The notes beneath the pieces are model-generated. The model ran no database searches. It was not told the DNA's origin and saw nothing but the letters and a program-made list of their open reading frames with translations. DNA of 64,000 bases, from NCBI GenBank assembly GCA_963682025.1, contig OY821517.1, positions 340,490,196 through 340,554,195 of the forward strand, given 5' to 3'. Source of the stretch: Cordilura impudica (taxonomy: Eukaryota; Arthropoda; Insecta; Diptera; Scathophagidae). Both the position numbers and the translations under genes were made by a program. Of this stretch, positions 35,537 through 46,133 are shown one piece after another. The stretch's first letter is position 1; the number at the start of each line of letters is the position of its first letter.

Positions 35537-36318
35537 TATACGCTATACCACTATGTGGTTTGGGTATAATGACTTTGTGCTGCTGTTTGTAGCAACCAAA
35601 AATATTTGACGTAGACCCATCTTTTATTATACCGATCAAATCAGTATCACTTTTTGAATCGATTTAACTATGTCCGTCCGTCCGTCCGTCCGTCTGTGTG
35701 TCCATGTAAAGCTTGTAATCAAACTGCAGGTCGCAAATATGAATATGTTTTGATAAATTTGGTATATAAGCTTTCGTCGGCCATGGGATGAACGCTATTG
35801 AAATTGGTGAGAATCGGTCCATGTTCAGACCTAGCCCCCATACAAATGACTCCTATAAAATCGACATAAATTGCCATAAGATCCAAATTGTCGTAAAGAT
35901 CTTAGTCAAATTGGGTTTGTATGTGTTTATTACATCCATTAATGAATAGTTCAAATCGGTCCCTATGGGACAACTCTTGGTCATGGGCCTCATATAGAGC
36001 TGCTTCCCGATCTTCACTTAAATCTATCAAAAACAAAAATATTGCACTGATTCATCTCAAATTTTGTTTGTATATATTTTCGCAAAATACAAGAGACTTT
36101 ACCAACCATGGTCAGGATCGGTCCATTTTTGGACCTAGTCCCCATATAGATATAGCATCCGATATGAACTTTTTCATATCTACAGCCAAAAAAATTAATA
36201 AAAATCCCACTCAAATTTGGTTTATGCTTATTTTCTATATCCAATTAGTTGGGCCTAAGAGACAGGGTCTCTAAACGCATGGTATAGGGTATCGTATAGT
36301 CGGTCTAGACCGACTATA
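35537..36318 (+). mobile_element. DINE-A copy 8
   Basis: It starts TATACGCTATACCACTATGT and has the CCGTCCGTCCGTCCGTCTG core, the family body and AGTCGGTCTAGACCGACT. The usual TTTTCTTACTTGTTT tip after the palindrome is replaced by unrelated sequence at 36319, so the very 3' end is lost. Confidence 0.8.
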
Positions 36319-36609
36319 GGATATTTCTATAGGATTTTTCTTTAAAAAAAGGTGAAATTTAAAATGGCCCTCTTTAATTTCTATAATTAATTGGTTTTCT
36401 ATTTTAAATCGTTTTTAAATAACTAATTTTTATATTAAACTTTTTTATTATTATTTTATTTTGTTATTATATTTTTATAACTTTTAATTGTTATTATACA
36501 AAATGTTAAATTTCCTCACTACTATGTAACTAGTACTAATCCTGTACTTTAATTATAAGATTTTATGTCTTGTTGTATGGGAATTCGAAATAAATAAATA
36601 AAAAATAAA
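36319..36609 (+). mobile_element. Possible LINE 3' end with TAAA tail
   Basis: The segment ends CTTGTTGTATGGGAATTCGA then AATAAATAAATAAAAAATAA, resembling the 3' end and tandem tail of a non-LTR retrotransposon, and it abuts the array that follows. No reverse transcriptase sequence and no target duplication were seen, so this is tentative. Confidence 0.3.
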
Positions 36610-37844
36610 ATAAAAGTATACTTTTTTAAGAAATCGTACTTTTTAAGAAAAAGTACTTTTTTTTTTTAGAATATACCACTCTTTTAAGAAAATGTACTTT
36701 TTTAGGAAAATATTGAAGAGACGTACATTTTAAGAAAAAGTACTTTCTTAGAATATACCACTCTTTTAAGAAAAGGTACTTTTTTAGGAAAATATTGAAG
36801 AGAGGTACTTTTTAAGAAAAAGAAAATTTTAAGAAAAGGTACTTTTTAAAAGAGGTACTTTTAGGAAAAGGTACTTTTTAAGATAGGTACTTTAAAAAAG
36901 AAAGTATTTTAAGAGAAAAAGTAATATTTAAGAAAAGATACTTTTTTAATAAAAGAAACTTTTAAAGAAAATGTACTTTTTAATTAAAGAAACTTTTTAA
37001 GAAAAGGTACTTTTTTTTAAAATTTACGTTTTTAAAAAAGTTACTTTTTAAGAAAATGTACTGTTTCAAGAAAAGGTATTTTTTTGAAAAGGTACTTTTT
37101 TTTACGAAACTTTAAATTTTTTCAGGAAATGTACTTCTTTAAGAAAATATACTTTTTAGGAAAAGGTACTTTTTCAAGAAAGGGACTTTTTAAAAAAAAG
37201 TAAGTTTTTGAGAAAAAGTACCTTTTAAGAGGAGGTACTTTTTTAAAAAAATTTACTTAAAAAAAATGTATTTTTTTTAAAAAAATTTACTTTTTTAAAA
37301 TAGTTAATTTTTTAAGAAAAAGTGCTATTTTAAAAAAGTTACGTTTTTAAGAAAAAGTATTATTTTAAGGAAAGGTATTTTTGAGCAACTGGTACTTTTT
37401 TAAGAAAATGTAATTTTTAATTAAAGGCTCTTTTAAATAAAGGTTCTTTTTAAGAAAAGGTGCTTCTTAAGAAGAGGTTCTTTTTAAGAAAATATACTTT
37501 TTTTAAGAAAATGTACTTTTGTTAAGACAATGTACTTTTTCACTTAAGGAATTTAAGAAAATGTACTTTTTAAGCAAATTTATGTTTAAATGAAAGTATT
37601 CGTTTTATGAGCAGGAACTTTCTTGAGAAAATTAACTTTCAATTAAAAATTTTCTTTTTTTTAAGAAAGGGTATTAAAAAATATGAATTTTTGAGAACCG
37701 GAGCTTTATTAAGAAAATATACATTTTAAGAACAGAATTTTTTTAAGAAAAGTCACTTTAAAAAAATACTTTTTTTAAAAAAGGTACTTTTTAGGAAAAG
37801 GTGTTTTTTAAGAAAACGTACTTTCTAAAACAGGTATATATCCG
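36610..37844. repeat. Degenerate AAGAAAAGGTACTTTTT array
   Basis: Units near 13-20 bases with the core TTTAAGAAAAGGTACTTTTT, much slipped, over 1.2 kb. This is the reverse complement of the 1-770 array. No coding frame. Confidence 0.8.
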
Positions 37845-38179
37845 TTTGCACTGTGATACTAGAGTTAGATTCTGTGATATAAATGTTTTAGTTTTTCAAT
37901 AGTTTACTTATTTGTTTATTTATATATACTGTGTTTTAAAATCAATCAATTTGTGATATCAAAATACACCAATAATTTTTTATTAATGTTATAAGTTAAA
38001 AATTCATATTCAAAATAAAATGCCCCTGAAGATGTTGACAAAAACTCAACGAAACATCGGGAAATAATAAAATAAAGAATTTTTATTTTACATTTAATAA
38101 AATTGACCAAAAGAGCCCTACGTACACTCTATAATACATGCAACAAATGAGTTTGGTCTAAAATCAATATTCTATTTGT
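37845..38179 (+). mobile_element. Retroelement-like 3' end with CTGAAGA..GAAAC motif, inside the array
   Basis: This ~335-base block interrupts the GGTACTTTTT array. It contains CCTGAAGATGTTGACAAAAA then CTCAACGAAACATCGGGAA (38025-38062), a CTGANGA - stem (GTTGA/TCAAC) - GAAAC order like the hammerhead-type core reported at the ends of Penelope-like elements. It is followed by an A-rich AATAATAAAATAAAG stretch. No reverse transcriptase is present. A related motif on the other strand lies at 43807-43834. Confidence 0.4.
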
Positions 38180-38550
38180 TTTTTTATTTTTCTTTTTAAA
38201 AAAGGAAAAAGGTGCTTTTTTATGGGAGGTACTTTTTTTTTTTAAAGAAAAATGACTTTTAAAGAAGAGGTATTTTTTTAATAAAAGATACTTTTTTAAG
38301 AATAGGTACTTTTTTAAAAAAGGTGGTTTTTCAAGAAGGTACTTTTTTAAGAAAAAGCACTTATTTAAGAAAAAGTATTTTTTAAAGAAAAGGAATTTTT
38401 TTAGTAAAGGTAATTTTTTAAAAAAATTTACATAATTTTTTAAGTAAAGCTACGTCTTTTAGAAAAGGTACGTTTTACGAAAAGTACTTTTTCTTAAGAA
38501 AATGTGTTTTTTAAGGAAAGGTATTTTTTAAGAAGACATAAGTTTATATC
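38180..38550. repeat. GGTACTTTTT array, continuation
   Basis: Same unit and orientation as 36610-37844, resuming after the inserted block and fading out near 38550. Confidence 0.75.
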
Positions 38551-38899
38551 GAGGGTTTATATATATTCAAAAAGCGCTATCTGCAATTTACAATATAATT
38601 TATGGTTGGTTTTAAATTATTCTCTAAGATAACTGTTATCTATAATAACGATTTTAATTTTCAACATCAATAGTAGGATTATTTCTTCATTGAGATCCAA
38701 TGAATAAATTGGTGTTCCTCACTCTCTTCAAAAATTTTGTTAAAGCAGATAACCCTTTTGAATATAAACCTTTTATATGTAAAATTTATGTGATGTTAGG
38801 TTTTTATTAATACTTCGACCCATGATTGAGCATTTTATGAAATAAAATATTAATCCTACAGCGTCACAGAAACAGTGATGAGCGTAAAAATATACATAT
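38551..38899. other. Unassigned spacer
   Basis: No gene or repeat recognised. It ends just before the CAGGGATGGAA motif that may mark the hAT terminus. Confidence 0.4.
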
Positions 38900-38929
38900 C
38901 AGGGATGGAATATAGCAATTTCGATTTGG
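38900..38929. repeat. Candidate hAT terminal repeat
   Basis: CAGGGATGGAATATAGCAAT about 350 bases beyond the transposase stop codon has the CAGGG start typical of hAT inverted ends. I found no matching inverted end beyond 41.2 kb and no 8-base duplication, so the limits of the element stay open. Confidence 0.3.
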
Positions 38930-39253
38930 TATCAAAAATGATTTTAAATTGTACTTTTTTGACCATCAAGGTACTTTTTTTTATTTAATTTAAAAAAAAA
39001 TAATAATAATTATAAACAAAACAGGTACATAAAAATTCATTAATGTATTTTAAAAACACAAAATAAAAAAAATTAAATAAAGTAAAAAAAATATACATAA
39101 AATTATATATAAAAAGGAACACAAATATTTTTTTCGAGATCAAAAAATTATGTTTTTAAGATAAAGATGTAAAAAAAAATATTACTAACATCTTTAAAGT
39201 AAAGATATTGTACGACTTTAAAATTTAAAGTTTAATTCAATTTAAACTATTTT

Positions 39254-41207
39254 TTATACATTTTTTAATACCATGTTGTTAGTAATTTTAAAATTATAAC
39301 AACAAGCATTTGCTGATTTTAACAAGTCTTTGGTTTGAATAAGATTTGATACTGTTGGAACAAGAAGCCGGTATCTTTCTTTTGTTTTTATAAGATTTTG
39401 ATAAGAAAAAATCCTCTCCACGTTTGCAGAGGAATGAGGTATCGACAAAATTCCACGAACAATTCTGAAAATATCAGGAAACATCTTTTCATCTAATTCA
39501 TTTTTAATTTCAGACACTTTTGACCAGAAACCACACATATTTTCTTTTATTAATGGTTTTAATTCATCCAAATCGGCCAATGCTCTATATTGTGAGTTAA
39601 TGTTCTCAAAATTTTTGCTTTCATTGGGAAACATTTTGATCAAAAAGGGCACAATGCTGTTAATTTTTCCTGACAAAACATTTTCGGGTGAAAATTTACT
39701 AAACCAATTTAGGATCTCGTCATCAAAATTTAATTTTGTATTCAAAACTTCACAAAATTTTATATAGAAACTTTTACCATTTTGTTTAAATTGATTTACA
39801 ACAGTACTGTCGATTTGATTTTCGATTATGTATAAATCAACTTCAGTGCCACAAAATATATCGTTCAATGGAATATGGTTCTCATTTAGGTTTAGTTTTG
39901 AAATTTTAGAGTTGTCTAAAAAACTCTTTTTAATAAAATTTCGTCCAATTTGGCGAAATAAAAATATTAATCTTGGCAAAAAAAATATGCATACGAGCAT
40001 CTTCTGACTGCATTTCAACATTCACTGCATTAACAATTTTAAGAACATATTGAAGGAATAAAAATGTCATTTTGTATATTGGATTTGCAAATCCTAACAT
40101 TATAAACTTTATTCTCTCATTTTTTGAATCAGCATCAAAATTATCAAAATAATATTGTAAGGGTTCCCACTGTTCTAGAATTCGCTTAACTACTTCTTGT
40201 CTTGAAAGCCATCTTTTTGTAGCGTATTTAAATATTATATGTATTTCGGCTCCAAAGTATTCCTGGAATTTAATGAATTCTTCTCTTCTGCTCGCACTGT
40301 TACAAAAATGAAAATTAATTTCTTTTATAAACTTATCAAATTCCTCAGGAATTCCAAATTTAGAGGCAGCTGATGAAACCAAATTTAAAATGTGACATAT
40401 GCATCCATTGGAAAATAAATGAGGAATAATATTTTTAAATTTGGATTGCACACCATTTGAAGAACCCATCATTACAGCACAAGTATCTGTGGTCATACCG
40501 ACCATATTTTTTAAGGGTATGTTATTTTCCTATAATACATGCAGTGTGCTATTGAAGATTCCATTAGATGTGCTGTCTTCAATTTGTACCAAACTCAAAA
40601 AACGGTCACGAGATATTCCATCGAAAATTCGTATTACAATTGCAAGGTTTTTGGAAATACTGCAATCAGTACTTTCGTCGATTACTAACGAAAAGTAATG
40701 GTTGTTACAAAAGCTTTGTATGTCTTTAGAATTTTCAGGGCCAAGCAAGTTTGTCACAATTTCTTTACCTTTTCTTCTGTGAATGTTAAATTTCTTAGCA
40801 ATCTGGGAATCATGAACTCCTTCCTTTATAATAAAATTTAGATGATCGAGTACCGTGAATGCAAGGTTGTGCTCTGCAACAAAAGCACTCAGCATTATTT
40901 CTAATTTTTTTGCAGATTCCGTTATTGTACATTTTGTTGTTTTGGCATTAACTTTCTTTTTGTGATTTTCGCTCAGGTCATGACGATTTAAATGTGTTAA
41001 GCCTCCAGTAATATAAGAATTACAAACAGTACATTTTTTTCCGGTTTCATCCTTTTTCAACCATGTAAACTTTTTTGCCCAATCATCTCTAAATGGAAGT
41101 AAATATGGCTTGTTTGACTTGCTGGTTCTAAGAAAAATAAAATTAGAATTAAGTTTAATTTATTTTAAAACCCATTGCAAAACTTACCCAGGTTCATCAT
41201 ATTCCAT
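39254..41207 (-). pseudogene. hAT-superfamily transposase, lightly broken
   Basis: Exon 1 (41207-41188) encodes MEYDEPG and joins across a 60-base GTAAGT...TTTCTTAG intron to exon 2 at 41127, completing GTSKSNKPYLLPFRDDW. A BED-type zinc finger follows (CTVCNSYITGG..HLNRHDLSENH), then the catalytic-region motif LVIDESTDCSISKNLAI, TDTCAVMMGSSNGVQSKF, the C-x2-H motif NGCICHILNL, and the C-terminal dimerisation motif ILSIPHSSANVERIFS with its catalytic Glu. An in-frame TAG lies at about 40530; the downstream part continues in the same frame. One frameshift lies near 39950-39985. The total is close to 600 residues, normal for the superfamily. With so few lesions the copy looks relatively young. 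Confidence 0.85.
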
Positions 41208-43790
41208 GATTAAGGTAAATAGAATTAATTGTTAAAAATATTTTTTTTATTGAATCACAGTTAATTGCTGACTTTTTTAGTATTAATCGAGAACAAACAA
41301 ATCTTCCGATTTTTTTTTTGCGTAAAGAAGAAAAAACAATGATTAATCAGAATTAAAGCATCACCGTGCTGTTCGGCGTTATTTTCTTTTTATGTAAAAT
41401 GTTAGGAATAAAATGTTACTTTGCTGCTTGTAGTCTGATTGCGTTTGGCATTTGTTTTGGGAAAAACCAAATTTTATAAACAAAAGTCAGCTGATATTTG
41501 TTAGACCATCATCACATAAATGAATGAAGTGTTGCCAGTGTGGTTAAATTTAAAAGAGTTTCTCAACGAGTTACCATATTTCAATAAGTAGAAAATGGGG
41601 GAAAAATTAATGCAAGAAAAAAATTTCAATAAAAAAATTAGTTAAAATTCGTTCAATTTTGAAAATGTATCAAATGAGTTGCGGGCGTATCTTTTGAATA
41701 AAGTTTTTAATGCAATATTTGCTGGCTACCTTTCAAATCTTTCAATTATTTTTTGCCAATATTTTTTGCAAACTATATGCTTTCATTTATTACTTAATAT
41801 ATATATATATATATATATTATTTTTTTTTTAATATTCTGATTGCTCAACCAAAAAGCAAATTGTTTAAAATTAAACAAATAATACAATAAAAATTAACAA
41901 AAAAAAAAGTGAAAATCAGTTCAAGGTTTTATTAAAGAATTACATTTTAACCAACTTTTTTTATGTACATATGTTTTTTTTTTGTTATTTTTAATATTAT
42001 TTTTCGTTACTTATCGTAAATCTATAACAAAAAAAAAACAAAAAAATTTAACAAATAAATTACAATTGCAAATAATGACGCGCCTTTTTAAAAGCAATTA
42101 CTTGAGTTAATGTTGCTTTACGTACAAAAAATAAAATAAAAAAGTTTAAATATATAATAATTGATTATAATCACAAATTTAATTTTTAAAAACGTAAGTT
42201 ATTTTTAGAAAATATTTAAAAAACATGTTTTTATGTTTTAAATTCTCTAATAAAAATCAATGCTTTTGTTTTTATATATTTTGGGTCAAGTATTCGGTTA
42301 TCTTATGCGTACCTTATTGAGTCTATTGTTCAAGGTAGTCTATAGATTTAAATTGACACAAATTTAAGCTGTTTTTGTTGTTTCTTTTCTATAAAGGATA
42401 TAGTATTTATGTATGGGTTTCAGTTAAAAAGGAAAAAATGAAATTTTGTCTAAGTGCGAAATTTAAAATTAAATCGAAATTTTCATATTTCTCAGATAGT
42501 TTATGATTTGCAAAAAAATCTAATTGAAAACTTTTGAAAAAACTATTTTCTAGTTATTTCTCACTTTCCTCTATATGATAATTTTTTTTGCCGCTAAGTG
42601 TAATTTGTTTAATTTGAAATGAAAACAACCACCAATTTTTTGTTTTTAATTTTGACCACGACATATTTTGGGATATTCAATTCGTTTCTAAAAAATTCGC
42701 AATAAATTAATTAAAAATGTCAGTTATTCCTTTAAAGTAATTAAGTGACAATTTAGAAGACTAGAAAAGTAAACGAGTAATCATTTGAATTAATATTTAT
42801 TTAATATTTAAATAAAAAAAAATTGTTGTTACTAAAAAAACCCAATATCTCAAGTGTTGATTATTTACTTGATTTATAGTAGCTTCCTTTCTCTTTTGAA
42901 TTTTATACAAACAAAAAAAATAAAAAATAAAATAAGAAAATTTTTAGAAATTATTTACCCATAATATTTTTGTTTAATTTAATTTGCATAAATTATTTGC
43001 CAACATGTACGAGTATCCATCCTCCAAAGTTTAGAGTCTAAACAAATGCAGTAGACGCAAATGCATCTATGATGCACACGACTACATACTTAAACAATAC
43101 TTGACAGTATTTTTATAACTTGCCTGACGAAGCTACATTAGACAGAAAGAAAGACATAAGTACTCGTATTCACTTCAAGTAACCACATTGATTTTATTTA
43201 TGCATGGCTCAAACTACTTACTTGCCTATTGTGAAAAAAAAAAAAACTTTGTCTTACGTGCATTTAAATTTCCATAAAGGTGGTTAAACTTGTTGGTTTG
43301 TTAAAACAAAAAAAAAAAAAATTAAAAAAAAAAATTATATACACAATGTAAATAGTTATAGGGTTTATTAACTTCTGATTTGATTTCAAAATGATTTCTT
43401 AACAAAGAAATTGCGTAAAATATGTTTATATGTTCAATGACTGTTCGCTCACTGCTTTACAGAGCCTAGCGGAGTTATTGTAATTTGTATTGTGGTAAAT
43501 TTTTTCCGGCACGTTACAAATTACCATAAAAGTGTTAATTGAATATTTTTCTATAGCTGGAATATTTTAAGAAATTTAAAGGGCTTTTCTAACAGACTGA
43601 ACTTGCTTTAATCAACAGTACAAATTACATCCTCCTTTAATGCCGGTACGGGTGTCATCATCATACTGCCATCATACTACAAAAAAATTTAAAAAAAATT
43701 AAGAAAAAATTAACTAAGCTGTTGATTGTTTAATTTGTTGGGTTAACTGGTCAGTTTTTATTTTCAGCGCAATTGAAAACCCGTCAATTC
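41208..43790. other. Unassigned AT-rich intergenic DNA
   Basis: 41208-41530 is probably the 5' non-coding part of the hAT element. The rest is AT-rich with homopolymer runs and an (AT)n tract near 41800. A more complex stretch at about 43005-43230 contains GCATCTATGATGCACACGAC and CTGACGAAGCTACATTAGAC but no open frame of note. Confidence 0.45.
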
Positions 43791-43935
43791 GCTTTTTCTC
43801 ATATGCGTTTCGGATGATATCCGTCCATCTTCAGGGAGCACATAAAATATATTTTTCAACACAAATTTTTGTATGAACAAATTTACAAGTGTTACGTCGT
43901 TTTTTAAACTATTGTCGGTGTCGTTTTTCTTTTGC
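43791..43935 (-). mobile_element. Second CTGAAGA..GAAAC retroelement-like motif
   Basis: On the minus strand CCTGAAGATGGACGGATATC continues ATCCGAAACGCATATGAG. The CTGAAGA and GAAAC boxes bracket a short potential stem (GGAT/ATCC), like the motif at 38026-38055. It probably marks the 3' end of a retroelement fragment; the extent of the fragment is uncertain. Confidence 0.35.
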
Positions 43936-44280
43936 CCTATGCTGAATTAACAAATTATTAATCTATTTATTTGTTTTTTTTTTTTTTTTATTTATTTAAG
44001 GTTTAGTGCGTTTTTCCATAAATTTCATGTTGAAAAATATTTATTGAGCTTGGAAAATACTTAATTTTTACATTTACGGTCATCACAATCACTAAAAATT
44101 TGTACCGCGCATAATTTTCTATTGTAGGTTAGTAATCTTCAGTAGTGATTTGTGAAAATAAAGTACGAGAGAAAAAAATTTCATATATCATAACCTCATA
44201 TTTTGGTTTGGATAAAATTGATTTCGGCCGATCTCTAAAAAATATGAAAAAAATTCTCAAAAATCTTTTACGCCTTAATA
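43936..44280. other. Unassigned spacer
   Basis: AT-rich, with no supported gene. Opposing open frames that overlap its right part are AT-driven and extend into the neighbouring TIR element. Confidence 0.4.
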
Positions 44281-45264
44281 GTGCGTTTACATCTAAGCAA
44301 AATTTAGTATATACGAGATTTCGAGCCAAATCTAGCTCATTTTTACTACATATCCCATACAAAACAAAATCTAGCCCGTTACTAGATTTGTGCAAAATCT
44401 CACAAAATCTTGTCAAACTTGGGCACTACCAAATGATACTACTATGTTTTCTTAATATTGTAGTAGAAAATTACAACGCAGGGACTGAAAATTTGACATT
44501 TAAAAACAAAAGCAAAACAGTTGAATAAAAAGGAAATAAAATATTAATTATTAACAAAAAAATGACGAATCTATAATAAAACAAGTAAGAGTTTTAAATT
44601 CGGCAGTGCCGAATCTTTGATACCCTCCACCTCGGTTTGAGCATTGATAATAAATGTAAACAAAATATTGGAAAAACTAAACAATTTGTTAAACTTAATA
44701 GGAAATTATTTCAGAAAATTCTTTGGGTTGGTTTTCGTCTTTTCTATTATTATATGACATAATTTCTCGTTTAATTTAGATTTTGCTAATTAAATAGCTC
44801 GCCCTAACCTCCATTGCAAAGTAATGGTTGTGTAGGGTGGCTATATGCATTAAATCGTGCTAATTGGAGATGGCTGTATAGTTTCTTTTAACTGGCCAAA
44901 TATTTCTTAATTGCGACCATATAGTTCGGATGGAATAACAAAATAATAACCAAAAAAAACTCTCTCAACTTTTTTTTATTAAAATATTGCCATATTTGGA
45001 AAACATAGAGAATAAATTTATAATAATAAATAATCAAATTAGGGATGCCAAACGCAAAAAACCAAAAGTCCCAAACATTTTAAATAAAATAAGTTGTTAT
45101 CTTTATTTTCTGAAAAACTTCATCCAAAAAATTTTTAAAAATAATATATATATAACGTTCTCATCAAATTGCGTTTATTTATGTAACAATTTTTATGTTC
45201 GCAATTCTTAAATATCATTTGAGGTTTTCTAAAATTCATTGAATTTAAATTAATGTTTTCTGTA

Positions 45265-46133
45265 GAGCGATTCTGTATATTTCAACGATCCGACAATCGC
45301 AAATATATCGACAGCTATTGTTGTTTGCACTAAGGATTAAGTGATTCACTTAAGGTGCTATTACACGATGTGTTTTTTATATATGTACTGTCACTTTTTT
45401 TATCCATATGAAATTCCGCATGTCTGTCAAAATTGTCTTTCACATACGATTCATAATTTTTGCTATCACACGTGCATATGCATTTCCGTATGACATAACC
45501 TCTAAATGTAAACAACAGCTGATTTAATTTGTGAATTTACAAATATTTATTGTTAAAAAAAAGTTATATATTTTTTAATTGTTAATTAATACCAAACAAT
45601 TTATTTTTCTTTCAATATTAATCTTTATAATTTACTCTGTGTTTCTTTCGCCACAAGCAGTGTTGTATTTTCATATGTTTGTCATGCCAAAATAGAACCT
45701 GTTCTAATTCAAAAATGTACATGTGACTTTCCTCATGTATTGTACATAAACAATGTTTCATATGTATCACACGATGTGTACAACGTTTGTTGTGGGAAAA
45801 TTTGACAGTACATATGTAAAAAACACATTGTGTAATAGCACCTTAAATAAACAGAAATATTAGTTAACAAAATAAAGATATTAAACATAAACATAAAATC
45901 ATCCTGTCAAATATTTTCACTATTTTATGATTTTTATTTATGTATAACGACATTTCAACCTAAAAATTTAAGTTTTATCGATTGAATAAACAACACAAAA
46001 ATGGTTGTCGTTTAGGTAACAACAACAGCTGACTTTAACAATATCGAATATCGTTTAAAAATTTTACTAATAATTTTGCAATTTTCGTTTTTTAACGATT
46101 CGACTATCGTTAAAAGAAGTTACTGAATCGCGG
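45265..46133. mobile_element. E element inside DINE-D copy 3
   Basis: The left end GAGCGATTCTGTATATTTC and right end AGTTACTGAATCGCGG are each bordered by TA. Motifs AACGATCCGACAATCGC and TAACGATTCGACTATCGTTA sit at either end, as in the free copy at 24871-25445. It is split by a MITE at 45354-45842. Confidence 0.65.
45354..45842. mobile_element. MITE with 38-base TIR and TTAA duplication
   Basis: GGTGCTATTACACGATGTGT and the following TTTTTATATATGTACTGTCA are mirrored by TGACAGTACATATGTAAAAA then ACACATTGTGTAATAGCACC. TTAA flanks both sides (45350-45353 and 45843-45846), consistent with a piggyBac-type TTAA target. TA duplication with one more TIR base is equally possible. The homologous positions in DINE-D copies 1 and 2 lack it. 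The 61-codon frame over its left part is not a gene. Confidence 0.75.

Noticed and set aside
40441..40698. 85-codon plus-strand frame
   Set aside because: Antisense shadow of the hAT transposase.
44129..44528. 95- and 127-codon frames on opposite strands
   Set aside because: They overlap each other and the left end of a TIR element, with no recognisable motif.
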